From an uncultured Arachnia sp. (lineage in GTDB: Bacteria > Actinomycetota > Actinomycetes > Propionibacteriales > Propionibacteriaceae), in NCBI GenBank assembly GCA_947493705.1, contig CANLSH010000001.1, positions 124,001 to 188,000 on the forward strand: a stretch of 64,000 bases of DNA, given 5' to 3'. The notes under the pieces were generated by a model. The model was not told where the DNA came from. It saw nothing but the letters and a program-made list of their open reading frames with translations, and made no database searches. Positions 1-7,859 of this stretch are shown piece after piece (position 1 is the first letter of the stretch; each line of letters begins with the position of its first letter). The position numbers and the translations under genes are program-made.

Positions 1-376
1 TGTCCAACGTGATGACCGTCACCCCGGCTTCGCGAGCAGCCTCAAGGGCTGGCACCAACTTCGTGGAATCCGTGGGCGCGATCAGGATCCCGTCCACATC
101 CCGCTCCACCATCACTTCAATTGCCGCCACCTGACTCTCGACGTCCACATCACTCTCACCCGTTGCCGTGAGCAGGGTGACCCCTTCATCGTCAGCGAAG
201 TCCTGGGCGACTTCACGCATTGTGATCCAGTACGGATAGTTCTCCTGTTTGGTGATCAGTCCGACGGTGACCTCCTCCTGGTCCTGCTCGGAGCAGGCGG
301 ACAGTCCGAGAAGAATCAACGCTGCCGCTGCCGTCAGCGTCCATCCGGGGATTCGGCGCAAGCCGTTGATTGTCAT
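1..376 (-). CDS. Sugar ABC-type substrate-binding lipoprotein (partial, runs off window start)
   Basis: Only the N-terminal part (about 125 residues) is inside the window. The start has a positively charged n-region, a hydrophobic stretch and a lipobox (LSAC, Cys about residue 28), so the mature protein should be a membrane-anchored lipoprotein. The following segment resembles type-1 periplasmic sugar-binding proteins (RbsB/LacI-like fold): VGLITKQENYPYW, then repeated alpha/beta units ending in GILIAPTDSTKLVPAL and VTVITLD. The ATG at 376 has a GGGAAGGG ribosome site about 7 bases upstream. An ATG at 382 overlaps the stop of the upstream permease gene but sits too close to that site. The sugar ligand is unknown. 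ABC permease genes may lie beyond the edge. Confidence 0.8.
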   Translation of the reverse strand, partial: MTINGLRRIPGWTLTAAAALILLGLSACSEQDQEEVTVGLITKQENYPYWITMREVAQDFADDEGVTLLTATGESDVDVESQVAAIEVMVERDVDGILIAPTDSTKLVPALEAAREAGVTVITLD

Positions 377-378
377 GG

Positions 379-1710
379 TCATTCCCTTCCCGAATCGAGG
401 ACACTGGTTGGCGCCGCGAGACCTGTGTCCTGGGACCTTCGCAGATCAAAGAATGCATAGACCGCCACCAGCGCCAGGCAGACCCCGGGTACGACATAGC
501 CCAGGGCAGGGCTGGCGATGTCCATCACCAGCGCATGCACCATGGGAATGAGAGCGCCACCCAGGATGGCCATGACGAGTCCCGCCGCCCCGAACTTGGC
601 ATCCTCCCCCAGACCCCGCAGCGCCACACCGTAGATGGTGGGAAACATCAGGGAAATCGATGCCGAGATGGCCACGACGGCAAGGAGTCCGATGATGTTG
701 AGCACAAACATCGCGACGAGACAGCAGGCAACGCCGAACATGGCCATGATGAGCAGCAGTTTGGTCGGCCGGAAAATTCCGAGCAGCCACACCATCACGA
801 ACCGCGCGACGAGGAACAGGATCAGGCTCGCCTGCAGAAACCATCCTGAGTTCGCCTCGGAGATACCCACCACGTCTTGCGCGTAGAGGATCGTGAAGGT
901 CCAGGTGCAGGTCTGTGCGCCCATGTTGAAGAACTGTGCCGCCACGCCGTAGCGGTACTGCTTGTTCTTCCACAACCGGGTCGCCACGTTGCCCGAGCGG
1001 GTCAGATCTGGTGCCGCATCCTGTGGAACGGGAATCCTCCGGAAAGCGATCAACAGCCAGATGATGATCAGCACAGCAGCAATGCCGAGGTACGGATTCA
1101 GCACGAGTGCCAGATCTCTTTCCTGTGCTCGCTGCAGTTCCTCAGGCGACATGATCGTCTTCGAGGCTTCCGGTGTCAGCCTCGGCAGGATGAGAATGGC
1201 CCCCAGCAGAACACCGACATTCGCGCCGATGGGGTTGAACGCCTGCGCCAGGTTGAGGCGCCGGGTGGCGGTTTCTTCGGAACCCAGAGCAATGACGAAC
1301 GGGTTTGCCGAGGTCTCCAGGATGGACAACCCTGCGGCAAGGGTGAAAAGCGCAAGCAGGAAGAAGCCGTAGACCAACGCGTTGCTCGCCGGCAGGAACA
1401 ACAACCCTCCGATGGCAGCAAGACCCAAGCCGGTGAGGACTCCTGTCTTGTAGCCGAACCGGCTGGTGATGAACGCCGCCGGCAGCGCCAGCAGGAAGTA
1501 GGCACCGTAGTAGGCGAATTGCACCAAGGAGGATTGAAAGTTTGTCATGTCGAAAATACCGCGGAAGACACCGACGAGAATGTCAGTCAGATTCGCGGCC
1601 GCACCCCAGGCTGCAAAGCACAGCACCAACAGGATGAAGGGAACCAGGAGGTGCCGCTCCACCATCTTTTCCTTGACGGGCTTTGTCCTGTCAGTAACTT
1701 GTGTGGCCAT
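379..1710 (-). CDS. FucP-family MFS sugar:proton symporter
   Basis: 443-residue integral membrane protein with about 12 hydrophobic segments. The N-terminal half has hallmarks of the L-fucose permease family: an AxNLTDILV segment in TM1, LVQFAYYGAYFLLALPA in TM2, the loop RFGYKTG, and ETSANPFV followed by RRLNLAQAFNPIGA. Known members import fucose, glucose/galactose or N-acetylglucosamine with protons. The exact sugar cannot be read from the sequence. The stop codon overlaps the region just before the downstream substrate-binding lipoprotein gene, so the two are probably cotranscribed. That is odd, because such lipoproteins normally serve ABC importers. A GAGGA ribosome site precedes the ATG, and a 19-bp palindrome lies 39 bases upstream. 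Confidence 0.88.
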   Translation of the reverse strand: MATQVTDRTKPVKEKMVERHLLVPFILLVLCFAAWGAAANLTDILVGVFRGIFDMTNFQSSLVQFAYYGAYFLLALPAAFITSRFGYKTGVLTGLGLAAIGGLLFLPASNALVYGFFLLALFTLAAGLSILETSANPFVIALGSEETATRRLNLAQAFNPIGANVGVLLGAILILPRLTPEASKTIMSPEELQRAQERDLALVLNPYLGIAAVLIIIWLLIAFRRIPVPQDAAPDLTRSGNVATRLWKNKQYRYGVAAQFFNMGAQTCTWTFTILYAQDVVGISEANSGWFLQASLILFLVARFVMVWLLGIFRPTKLLLIMAMFGVACCLVAMFVLNIIGLLAVVAISASISLMFPTIYGVALRGLGEDAKFGAAGLVMAILGGALIPMVHALVMDIASPALGYVVPGVCLALVAVYAFFDLRRSQDTGLAAPTSVLDSGRE

Positions 1711-1748
1711 GGGGGGACATCCTCAAGTAGGACTCGCTTGCCGTTGAT

Positions 1749-1767
1749 GAAGACACCGGTTGTCTTC
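1749..1767. promoter_or_regulatory. Palindromic operator candidate upstream of the FucP-type permease gene
   Basis: Inverted repeat GAAGACA-CCGGT-TGTCTTC, with perfect 7-base arms around a 5-base centre. It lies 39 to 57 bases before the permease start in a 143-base intergenic region. Size and place fit a dimeric repressor site (LacI, GntR or DeoR type). No regulator gene is next to it in the window, so the cognate factor is unknown. Confidence 0.4.
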
Positions 1768-1853
1768 TGACAGTAGGTCCATCACACCACGCCCTCAGCG
1801 CTGCGGGGCGGGAAAGGTCGAAGTCACGACAGCCGCACAGGGCAATGATTCGG

Positions 1854-3851
1854 CTACTCGGCGCCGCGCAGCCGACGCAGGGCCCGGACCGCGATGTCGG
1901 GGTCCGTGGTTCTCCAGAAACCGGGGAGCGACCTGGCGAGGAACTGGCCGTAGCGTTTCGTGACCAATCGCGGATCGAGGATCGCCACCACTCCCCTGTC
2001 GTCACCGCGACGGATGAGCCGCCCGGTGCCCTGCGCGAGCAGGAGCGCGGCCTGCGTGGCGGCAACGGTCATGAAACCATTGCCCCCGCTGTCGTCAACG
2101 GCTTTCTTGCGTGCCTGCATCAGCGGATCATCCGGGCGCGGGAACGGGATCTTGTCGATGATGACGAGCTGGCACGTCTCCCCCGGCACGTCGACACCCT
2201 GCCAGAGCGACATGGTGCCGAACAGGCTGGTGTCAGGGTCGGCGATGAACGCGCGCTGCAGCTCGGAGAGCTGCGCATCGCCCTGACAGAGGATGGTCAT
2301 CTGAGGGAGTTCCCGCCGGCAGTGAGCAGCAGCCTGTTCCGCATTGCGACGCGACGCGAAAAGTCCCAGCGTGCGTCCCTCGCTGGCCCACACCAGCTGC
2401 GCGATCTCTGCCAGGACCTCCTCAGTCAGACCGTCGCGGCGCGGCTCCGGCAGAGACTTCGTGGCGTACAGGATCCCCTGGGTGCGGTAGTCGAAGGGGG
2501 TGCCGACGTCCAGCGCACGCCAGAGTAGATCGTCGCCCGGTGCTGCGTCGCCGTCCTCAACACGATCCACCGTCCGCAGCCCGACGCCCGTGGCGAAGGC
2601 GTCGAAGTTTCCGCCCAGGTTCAGGGTTGCTGAGGTGCAGATGGTGGTCTTCTCGCCGAACACCTCACTGCGGAGCAACCCGGCGACGTCAAGCGGCGCC
2701 ACGTAGGCGGTGCGACCACGGAACTCTGAATCACTGACCCACACCACATCGGCGTCGGCAAGGGTCGCGATACGACTGGCGACGTCGAAAATCTCCTTCA
2801 CCGCAGCACTGGCCTGGGTGCGATCATTGTCATTGTGCTGCCCCCCAAGAGCGCTGATCGCACGGCGGGCCAAGTCCCTGACCTGGGCCGCCGCGTAGAC
2901 CAGCGGTGCAGATGCAGCGGTGATCCGCACGAGTTCGGATTCTTCCAGCGCTGCACGGAAGGTATCAGCGGACTCCACGAAATCGACCCCGAGATCCTCA
3001 TCGAGCCACGTGAGAGCCCGCTTGGCGGCCCGCTCAACGATGCCCGGTGTCAGCTCGTTCGTGGCCGCCGTCGTCATCCGTGACGTCAACTCGTGTGCCT
3101 CGTCGATCACGACGGCCGAATGCTCGGGCAGCGCGGTGCCGCCGTGCATGGCGTTGATGGCCAGGAGTGCGTGGTTGGTGACAACGACTTGGGCACTGCG
3201 GGCGCGGTCACGGGAGGCCTCCACGAGGCATTCATCGCCGAAGGGGCACGCGGTGACACCCAAGCACTCTCTACTTGGGATGGAGACCTGCGACCAGCCG
3301 GCGGCGGTGTGCGTCGGCGCATCGTCCCGGTCCGCCAAACCCTTGCTCCTGACCTGTTCCTCCACCCAGTCACGCAGTGCGAGTACCTCAACTCCGAGTT
3401 TGCTGACGGAATCGAGATCACTGGCAGCCGATGCCAGCTCTTCGGCACCAACGAGCGCACCCTGATCGGCATCATTGCCTGAGCGTGAACGGTAGAGGCA
3501 GGCATAGTTGGTCCGTCCCTTGAGGACGGCGGCCTTGGGACGCGTCCCGACGACGGCCTCCACTGCATCCAGCGCAGCGGGAATGTCTTTTTGACCAAGC
3601 TGCGCCTGGAGTGCGAGCGTCGCCGTGGCGATGATGACGCGTTCTTCAGGGTCGTCAGCCACCCGTGCGAGAACCGGCGCGAGGTATCCCAACGATTTGC
3701 CGGTGCCTGTCCCTGCCTGCACCAACAGATGCACGCCGGATTCGAGGCTCTCAGCGATGGCGCCCACCATGGCTCGCTGACCGGGTCTCTCACCGCCTTG
3801 GATACCGTCGATCGCGGCCTCCAGAATGGCGAGTCCGGCGGTGTCAGTCAC
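1854..3851 (-). CDS. DinG/XPD-family ATP-dependent DNA helicase
   Basis: 665-residue superfamily 2 helicase. Visible motifs: RPGQ (Q-motif region, about 22-25), Walker A AGTGTGKS (46-53), DEAH box in VVIDEAHEL, and motif VI QGTGRLIRR near the C-terminus. Four cysteines between motifs I and II (NYAC, then ECLGVTAC and DEC) match the iron-sulfur cluster of the XPD/DinG group, which unwinds DNA with 5'-3' polarity in repair of unusual structures. The open frame extends further upstream, but that part lies inside hflX in another frame. The GTG at 3851 overlaps the hflX stop by 8 bases and gives a normal family N-terminus. Probably cotranscribed with hflX. Confidence 0.88.
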   Translation of the reverse strand: MTDTAGLAILEAAIDGIQGGERPGQRAMVGAIAESLESGVHLLVQAGTGTGKSLGYLAPVLARVADDPEERVIIATATLALQAQLGQKDIPAALDAVEAVVGTRPKAAVLKGRTNYACLYRSRSGNDADQGALVGAEELASAASDLDSVSKLGVEVLALRDWVEEQVRSKGLADRDDAPTHTAAGWSQVSIPSRECLGVTACPFGDECLVEASRDRARSAQVVVTNHALLAINAMHGGTALPEHSAVVIDEAHELTSRMTTAATNELTPGIVERAAKRALTWLDEDLGVDFVESADTFRAALEESELVRITAASAPLVYAAAQVRDLARRAISALGGQHNDNDRTQASAAVKEIFDVASRIATLADADVVWVSDSEFRGRTAYVAPLDVAGLLRSEVFGEKTTICTSATLNLGGNFDAFATGVGLRTVDRVEDGDAAPGDDLLWRALDVGTPFDYRTQGILYATKSLPEPRRDGLTEEVLAEIAQLVWASEGRTLGLFASRRNAEQAAAHCRRELPQMTILCQGDAQLSELQRAFIADPDTSLFGTMSLWQGVDVPGETCQLVIIDKIPFPRPDDPLMQARKKAVDDSGGNGFMTVAATQAALLLAQGTGRLIRRGDDRGVVAILDPRLVTKRYGQFLARSLPGFWRTTDPDIAVRALRRLRGAE

Positions 3852-5262
3852 GGGTGAACTCGGCGAGTTCCTCAGCCAGGGCCGGCCGCACCTGTGCCTG
3901 CACCGCCGTCCCCTCGCCCGTGTGCTCCAGCGAGGAGATGCGTCCGGCACGATGGATGCGGTCCATGAGGTCACCGCGCTCGTAGGGCACCAGCACATCG
4001 ACTGCTATCTCTGGATTCGGCAGGCGCTCCTCAAGGACCTCTCCCAACTCATCCAGTCCCTCCCCGGTGCGGGCGGAAACGGACACGCAGCCGGCATGGT
4101 TCGCCCGCAGCGTCATCACCATGGTGGGATCGGCGATGTCGATCTTGTTGAGTACGAGGAGTTCGGGCACGCCAGCGGCCCCGATATCGCCCAGCACTTG
4201 ACGCACAGCACCAATCTGGCCCTCGGGATTGGGATCAGCAGCATCCACGACGTGGATCAGCAGGTCCGCCTGCGCGGACTCCTCCAGGGTGGAGCGAAAC
4301 GCCTCCACCAGGTCGTGTGGCAGGTGCCGAACGAAACCGACCGTGTCCGTGAGCGTGAACTGGCGGCCGTTGGTGGTCTCCATGCGGCGAGTGGTGGGGT
4401 CGAGGGTGGCAAACAACGCATCCTCCACCAGCACACCAGCACCCGTCAGCCGGTTCAGAAGGGAAGACTTGCCCGCATTGGTGTAACCAACGATGGCCAC
4501 CGACGGAATCTGATTGCGCCGCCGCTCCGCACGCTTGTGTTCCCGGGTGGCATCCATGTCACGCATCTTGCGTCGCAGCTGCGCGATTCGTGTCCCGATG
4601 CGACGGCGATCCGTCTCAATCTTCGTCTCACCCGGGCCACGGCCACCGATCCCGGCACCACCAGCCACCCGACCACCCGCCTGGCGTGACAGGTTACCGC
4701 CCCAGCCGCGGAGCCGTTGCCGCAGATACTGCAGTTGCGCCATCTCCACCTGCGCCTTGCCCTCCGCGCTCTTGGCATGGGAAGCGAAGATATCAAGGAT
4801 CAGCGCGGTGCGATCCACCACCTTGACCTTGATCCGATCCTCCAGATTGCGCAGCTGTGCGGCCTCCAACTCACCGTCACAGATGACCGTGTCCGCGCCA
4901 GTGGCCTGCACCACTTCGCGGATCTCCTCCACCTTGCCGCTGCCCACATATGTGGCCGGGTCCGGATTGCTGCGCCGCTGCACGAGCGCGTCCAACACCT
5001 CCGAACCCGCAGTCTCGGCAAGAAGCTTCAGCTCGGCCATGGCATTGTCGGCATCGGCCTGGCTTCCGGAGGTCCACACGCTCACCAGCACCACCCGCTC
5101 CAGCCGGAGCTGACGGTACTCAACCTCGGTGACATCTTCGAGTTCGGTCCGCATGCCATCCACCCGGCGCAGCGATCGGCGTTCAGCCAAGGCCTCCTGA
5201 TCGCCGTCGAAGTCGACGATCTCATCGTCGAAAGCCTCAGGGGCATCTGTGCGTTCAGTCAT
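3844..5262 (-). CDS. hflX: GTPase HflX, ribosome-rescue/splitting factor
   Basis: 472 residues. The N-terminal HflX domain (about 50-245) contains the glycine-rich linker GGRGPGETKIETDRRRI (about 207-222) typical of the family. The G domain follows: G1 GYTNAGKSS (259-267), G3 DTVGF (306-310) and G4 NKID. HflX binds the 50S subunit, hydrolyses GTP and separates stalled ribosomes, especially after heat or antibiotic stress. An acidic N-terminal extension of about 45 residues is common in actinobacteria. It follows dapF and miaA on the same strand after a 58-base gap and overlaps the helicase gene downstream. Confidence 0.95.
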   Translation of the reverse strand: MTERTDAPEAFDDEIVDFDGDQEALAERRSLRRVDGMRTELEDVTEVEYRQLRLERVVLVSVWTSGSQADADNAMAELKLLAETAGSEVLDALVQRRSNPDPATYVGSGKVEEIREVVQATGADTVICDGELEAAQLRNLEDRIKVKVVDRTALILDIFASHAKSAEGKAQVEMAQLQYLRQRLRGWGGNLSRQAGGRVAGGAGIGGRGPGETKIETDRRRIGTRIAQLRRKMRDMDATREHKRAERRRNQIPSVAIVGYTNAGKSSLLNRLTGAGVLVEDALFATLDPTTRRMETTNGRQFTLTDTVGFVRHLPHDLVEAFRSTLEESAQADLLIHVVDAADPNPEGQIGAVRQVLGDIGAAGVPELLVLNKIDIADPTMVMTLRANHAGCVSVSARTGEGLDELGEVLEERLPNPEIAVDVLVPYERGDLMDRIHRAGRISSLEHTGEGTAVQAQVRPALAEELAEFTRD

Positions 5263-5320
5263 CGTGACTCCATTGTCCCAGCCCTGGCAAATATGGGTGA
5301 ATCGTGATGTGGCGTGGAGC

Positions 5321-6154
5321 TCATCCCAGGAATTCGCCGTTGGCGACGATGACCGCAGGGCCGGTCAGCCAGACCTCGTCATCAGCGAATTCCACACTAA
5401 GATCCCCACCGGGAACATGAACTTCGATGATGCCCGAGAACCCCGTCGCCGCGCGATGGGCGGCTGCGGCCGCCACCACGCCCGTGCCACAGCTCATGGT
5501 CTCCCCGCTACCGCGCTCATACACACGCATGTCCAGCTGGCCGGGTGAATTCTCGGTCACAAATTCGACATTCACCCCTTGGGGAAACACACCTGTGGGT
5601 GCCCAACGCGGGGCAACGCTCAAGTCCAACGAGGTGCGCGTTTCCGCGTCGAGGAATACAACCGCGTGTGGGTTCCCAACGTCGACGGGTGTTGCTGGCC
5701 AGCGCTGGTCTTCATGCACAACCTCGACGGAGGTGTCCCCATCTGCGGACGTGCTGCTGAGGTCAACATGTCCCATGCTGACGGAGATCAACCCTCCGGG
5801 CACCATTCGAACGTGGCGAAGTCCGGCCCGCGTCGCGACGGCAAAATCACCGGGGGCAACACAGTCCTGTTCCAAGAGGTGGAGTGAGAAGACGCGAAGC
5901 CCGTTGCCACACATCTCAGCAACGGAGCCGTCTGCATTGCGGTAGTCCATGAACCACAGCTCGGGATCACCGTCCCACTCCGGCACGTGAGCGGCCCGGA
6001 CAACCCGCAGCACGCCGTCGGCACCGATTCCGGCTCGTCGATGACACATGTCGGCGACGAGCTCGGGTGTAAGATCCTGCATCCCGTGGTGGTCATCGAG
6101 GATGACAAAATCGTTCAGCGTGCCATGGCCTTTGCGGAAGGCGTAGCGCCTCAT
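5321..6154 (-). CDS. dapF: Diaminopimelate epimerase
   Basis: 277 residues, normal family length. It interconverts LL- and meso-diaminopimelate, giving the precursor of lysine and of peptidoglycan cross-links. Both catalytic cysteines are visible in their signatures: EMCGNGLR in the first half and MSCGTGV in the second. The N-terminus carries the GTLNDFVILDD substrate-binding stretch. Its ATG overlaps the miaA stop (ATGA at 6151-6154), so translation is coupled to miaA. The miaA-dapF-hflX order is common in actinobacteria. Confidence 0.96.
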   Translation of the reverse strand: MRRYAFRKGHGTLNDFVILDDHHGMQDLTPELVADMCHRRAGIGADGVLRVVRAAHVPEWDGDPELWFMDYRNADGSVAEMCGNGLRVFSLHLLEQDCVAPGDFAVATRAGLRHVRMVPGGLISVSMGHVDLSSTSADGDTSVEVVHEDQRWPATPVDVGNPHAVVFLDAETRTSLDLSVAPRWAPTGVFPQGVNVEFVTENSPGQLDMRVYERGSGETMSCGTGVVAAAAAHRAATGFSGIIEVHVPGGDLSVEFADDEVWLTGPAVIVANGEFLG

Positions 6155-7095
6155 CCCTGATTCCCCCTCGTCTCCGGTGGCCAGTCTATCGATGCGAGGA
6201 TCCGTTCCACGTTCTCCGCCGAGCTCGCATCAAGCCATGTGATCCGCGGATCCCTGCGGTACCAGCCGAGCTGCTTGCGGAAGAATCGACGTGTTGCCTT
6301 CTTGCTCCGCTCCTTCGCCTCAGCCTCTGAACATTCGCCATCAAGGAAGTCCACCACCTGTCGATAGCCGATGGCCCGGATGGCGGTGACGCCATCACGC
6401 AAGCCTGATGTGAGCAGTTGTTGCACCTCCTCCACCAGACCTTCGCGCCACATGCCCTCCACGCGCTCATTGATTCGCGCATCGAGCACGGCACGGTCCT
6501 CCACCAGGCCGAACTGGTACACGTTGTCCAGCCGGTAGCTCCATTGCGGAAGATCCGGCGCATGTCCGCCGGTCAGTTCCATGACTTCGAAAGCCCGCAC
6601 GGTACGCCGACCGTTGGCCGGGTCGATCTTGGCGGCTGATGCCGGTGCCACCTCCATCAAACGCGCGTGCAGCGCGGGTGCTCCCACCCGTTCGAGCTCG
6701 GCCTCCCAACGACTTCTGACCTGCTGATCGGAGCCCGGGAACTCGAAATGGTCCACGATGGCGCGAGTGTAGAGAGCTGAGCCTCCCACCACGATCGGAA
6801 TCGCCCCCCGGGCCTGGATCTCGGCGATGGCGGAACGCGCGAGCTTCTGAAAATCCGCCACGGATGCCTTCTGCGTCACATCAAAGATGTCGATGAGGTG
6901 ATGGGCGATGCCTTCTTGCTCCGCCTCACTCGGCTTGGCCGTACCGATGTCCATTCCGCGGTAGACGAGCATCGAATCCGCATTGACGATCTCCGCTCGC
7001 CCACCGTTGGCCTGCAGCGCGCGGGCAACCTGTACTGCCATCCGGGACTTTCCGGTGGCGGTGGCACCGATCAACACCACAACGGGTAAAGACAT
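6151..7095 (-). CDS. miaA: tRNA dimethylallyltransferase
   Basis: 314 residues. It adds a dimethylallyl group to A37 of tRNAs reading UNN codons, making i6A, the substrate of MiaB (encoded at 7860-9362). The P-loop GATATGKS is near residue 10, followed by NADSMLVYRGMDIGTAKPS, the conserved DxxQ/DMxxGT region of the family. The ATG at 7095 has a GGGAGG ribosome site 9 bases upstream. The longer open frame (to 7227) has no family similarity and is rejected. The stop overlaps the dapF start. Confidence 0.96.
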   Translation of the reverse strand: MSLPVVVLIGATATGKSRMAVQVARALQANGGRAEIVNADSMLVYRGMDIGTAKPSEAEQEGIAHHLIDIFDVTQKASVADFQKLARSAIAEIQARGAIPIVVGGSALYTRAIVDHFEFPGSDQQVRSRWEAELERVGAPALHARLMEVAPASAAKIDPANGRRTVRAFEVMELTGGHAPDLPQWSYRLDNVYQFGLVEDRAVLDARINERVEGMWREGLVEEVQQLLTSGLRDGVTAIRAIGYRQVVDFLDGECSEAEAKERSKKATRRFFRKQLGWYRRDPRITWLDASSAENVERILASIDWPPETRGNQG

Positions 7096-7247
7096 GCTCT
7101 CATCCTCCCAGCCGCGCCGAGGCATCGCGGGCACCCATTCATTCTCAACCACGGCACTGACACTGCTGACACACCCTTGATGTGGCCCACGTCCCCGGCA
7201 TACTCGGATGCGTCCGTAGTCATCCAATGATTTTCGAAAGGCACATC

Positions 7248-7466
7248 ATGACAACATCCGACAGCTCCAACGACTCCACCTCGGGCGAAGGCGGCTTCAT
7301 CGACAGCGCCATTGAGAAGGGCGGCGACTTCGTTGACAACAAGACTGGCAACAAGTATGAAAGCCAGGTTGACAAGGGACAGGACTTCCTGACTGACAAG
7401 TACGGAAACTCCAAGACGGCAGATCAGAGCGATCAGGCTGACAAGTCCTCCGATCACGGCAACTGA
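7248..7466 (+). CDS. Small MT0933-like antitoxin-family protein
   Basis: 72 residues, hydrophilic and rich in Asp, Lys, Gly and Ser. The core GGDFVDNKTGNKYESQVDKG resembles the MT0933-like antitoxin family (PF14013), whose members share the pattern DKAGDFVDEKTGGKY. No toxin gene is adjacent, so the antitoxin label is a family name and not a shown function. The ATG at 7248 has GAAAGG 8 bases upstream. The gene is transcribed divergently from miaA and followed by another small acidic-protein gene. General stress-type or DNA-protection roles have been suggested for similar small proteins, but nothing here proves one. Confidence 0.72.
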   Translation: MTTSDSSNDSTSGEGGFIDSAIEKGGDFVDNKTGNKYESQVDKGQDFLTDKYGNSKTADQSDQADKSSDHGN

Positions 7467-7604
7467 GCATCGCCCACTGAGATTGTGCATCGCAGGGCCG
7501 GGACCGAGCGTCCCGGCCCCGCTGCTGTGCCGTGACTGTGCTCAGCAGTTCAGCGTGTGCAACCATGAGCGCGGAAGAGCCCTACCCAACCAAGGAGAAT
7601 GACC

Positions 7605-7841
7605 GTGGCCGAAAACCGAGGCCCCCGCATCACCAACAACGACGACGCGGAAACCAGGTCGTCGAAGACTGAACGACAGGAACAGCAGGAGGAACGCATC
7701 CAAACCGAGGAGCGCATGACCATGGACCCCACAGACCTCTCAGATGCCATTGACAAGGAGGAAGACCAGAAGTTCGACGGCAAGGATGCCAGCCGCTACG
7801 CGGAGGAGACCGAACAAGCGCTCGACGACGACACCCGCTGA
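7605..7841 (+). CDS. Small charged hypothetical protein
   Basis: 78 residues, very hydrophilic (many Glu, Asp, Arg, Gln), probably disordered or helical. No family was recognised. The perfect ribosome site AAGGAGA at 7592-7598 abuts an ATG at 7599 but lies 6 bases before GTG at 7605. GTG is therefore the likely start, giving a protein beginning MAENRGPR. It sits 138 bases after the MT0933-like gene on the same strand and converges on miaB. The good ribosome site and its place support a real gene. Confidence 0.65.
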   Translation: MAENRGPRITNNDDAETRSSKTERQEQQEERIQTEERMTMDPTDLSDAIDKEEDQKFDGKDASRYAEETEQALDDDTR

Positions 7842-7859
7842 ATCCCTTTCGTGGACTGG

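Noticed and set aside
142-190. Transposon or prophage remnants anywhere in the window
   Set aside because: No transposase, integrase, phage gene or long terminal repeat was found on either strand.
7248-7841. Toxin-antitoxin pair
   Set aside because: The first protein resembles an antitoxin-named family, but the second shows no toxin features (very charged, no RNase or PIN motif).
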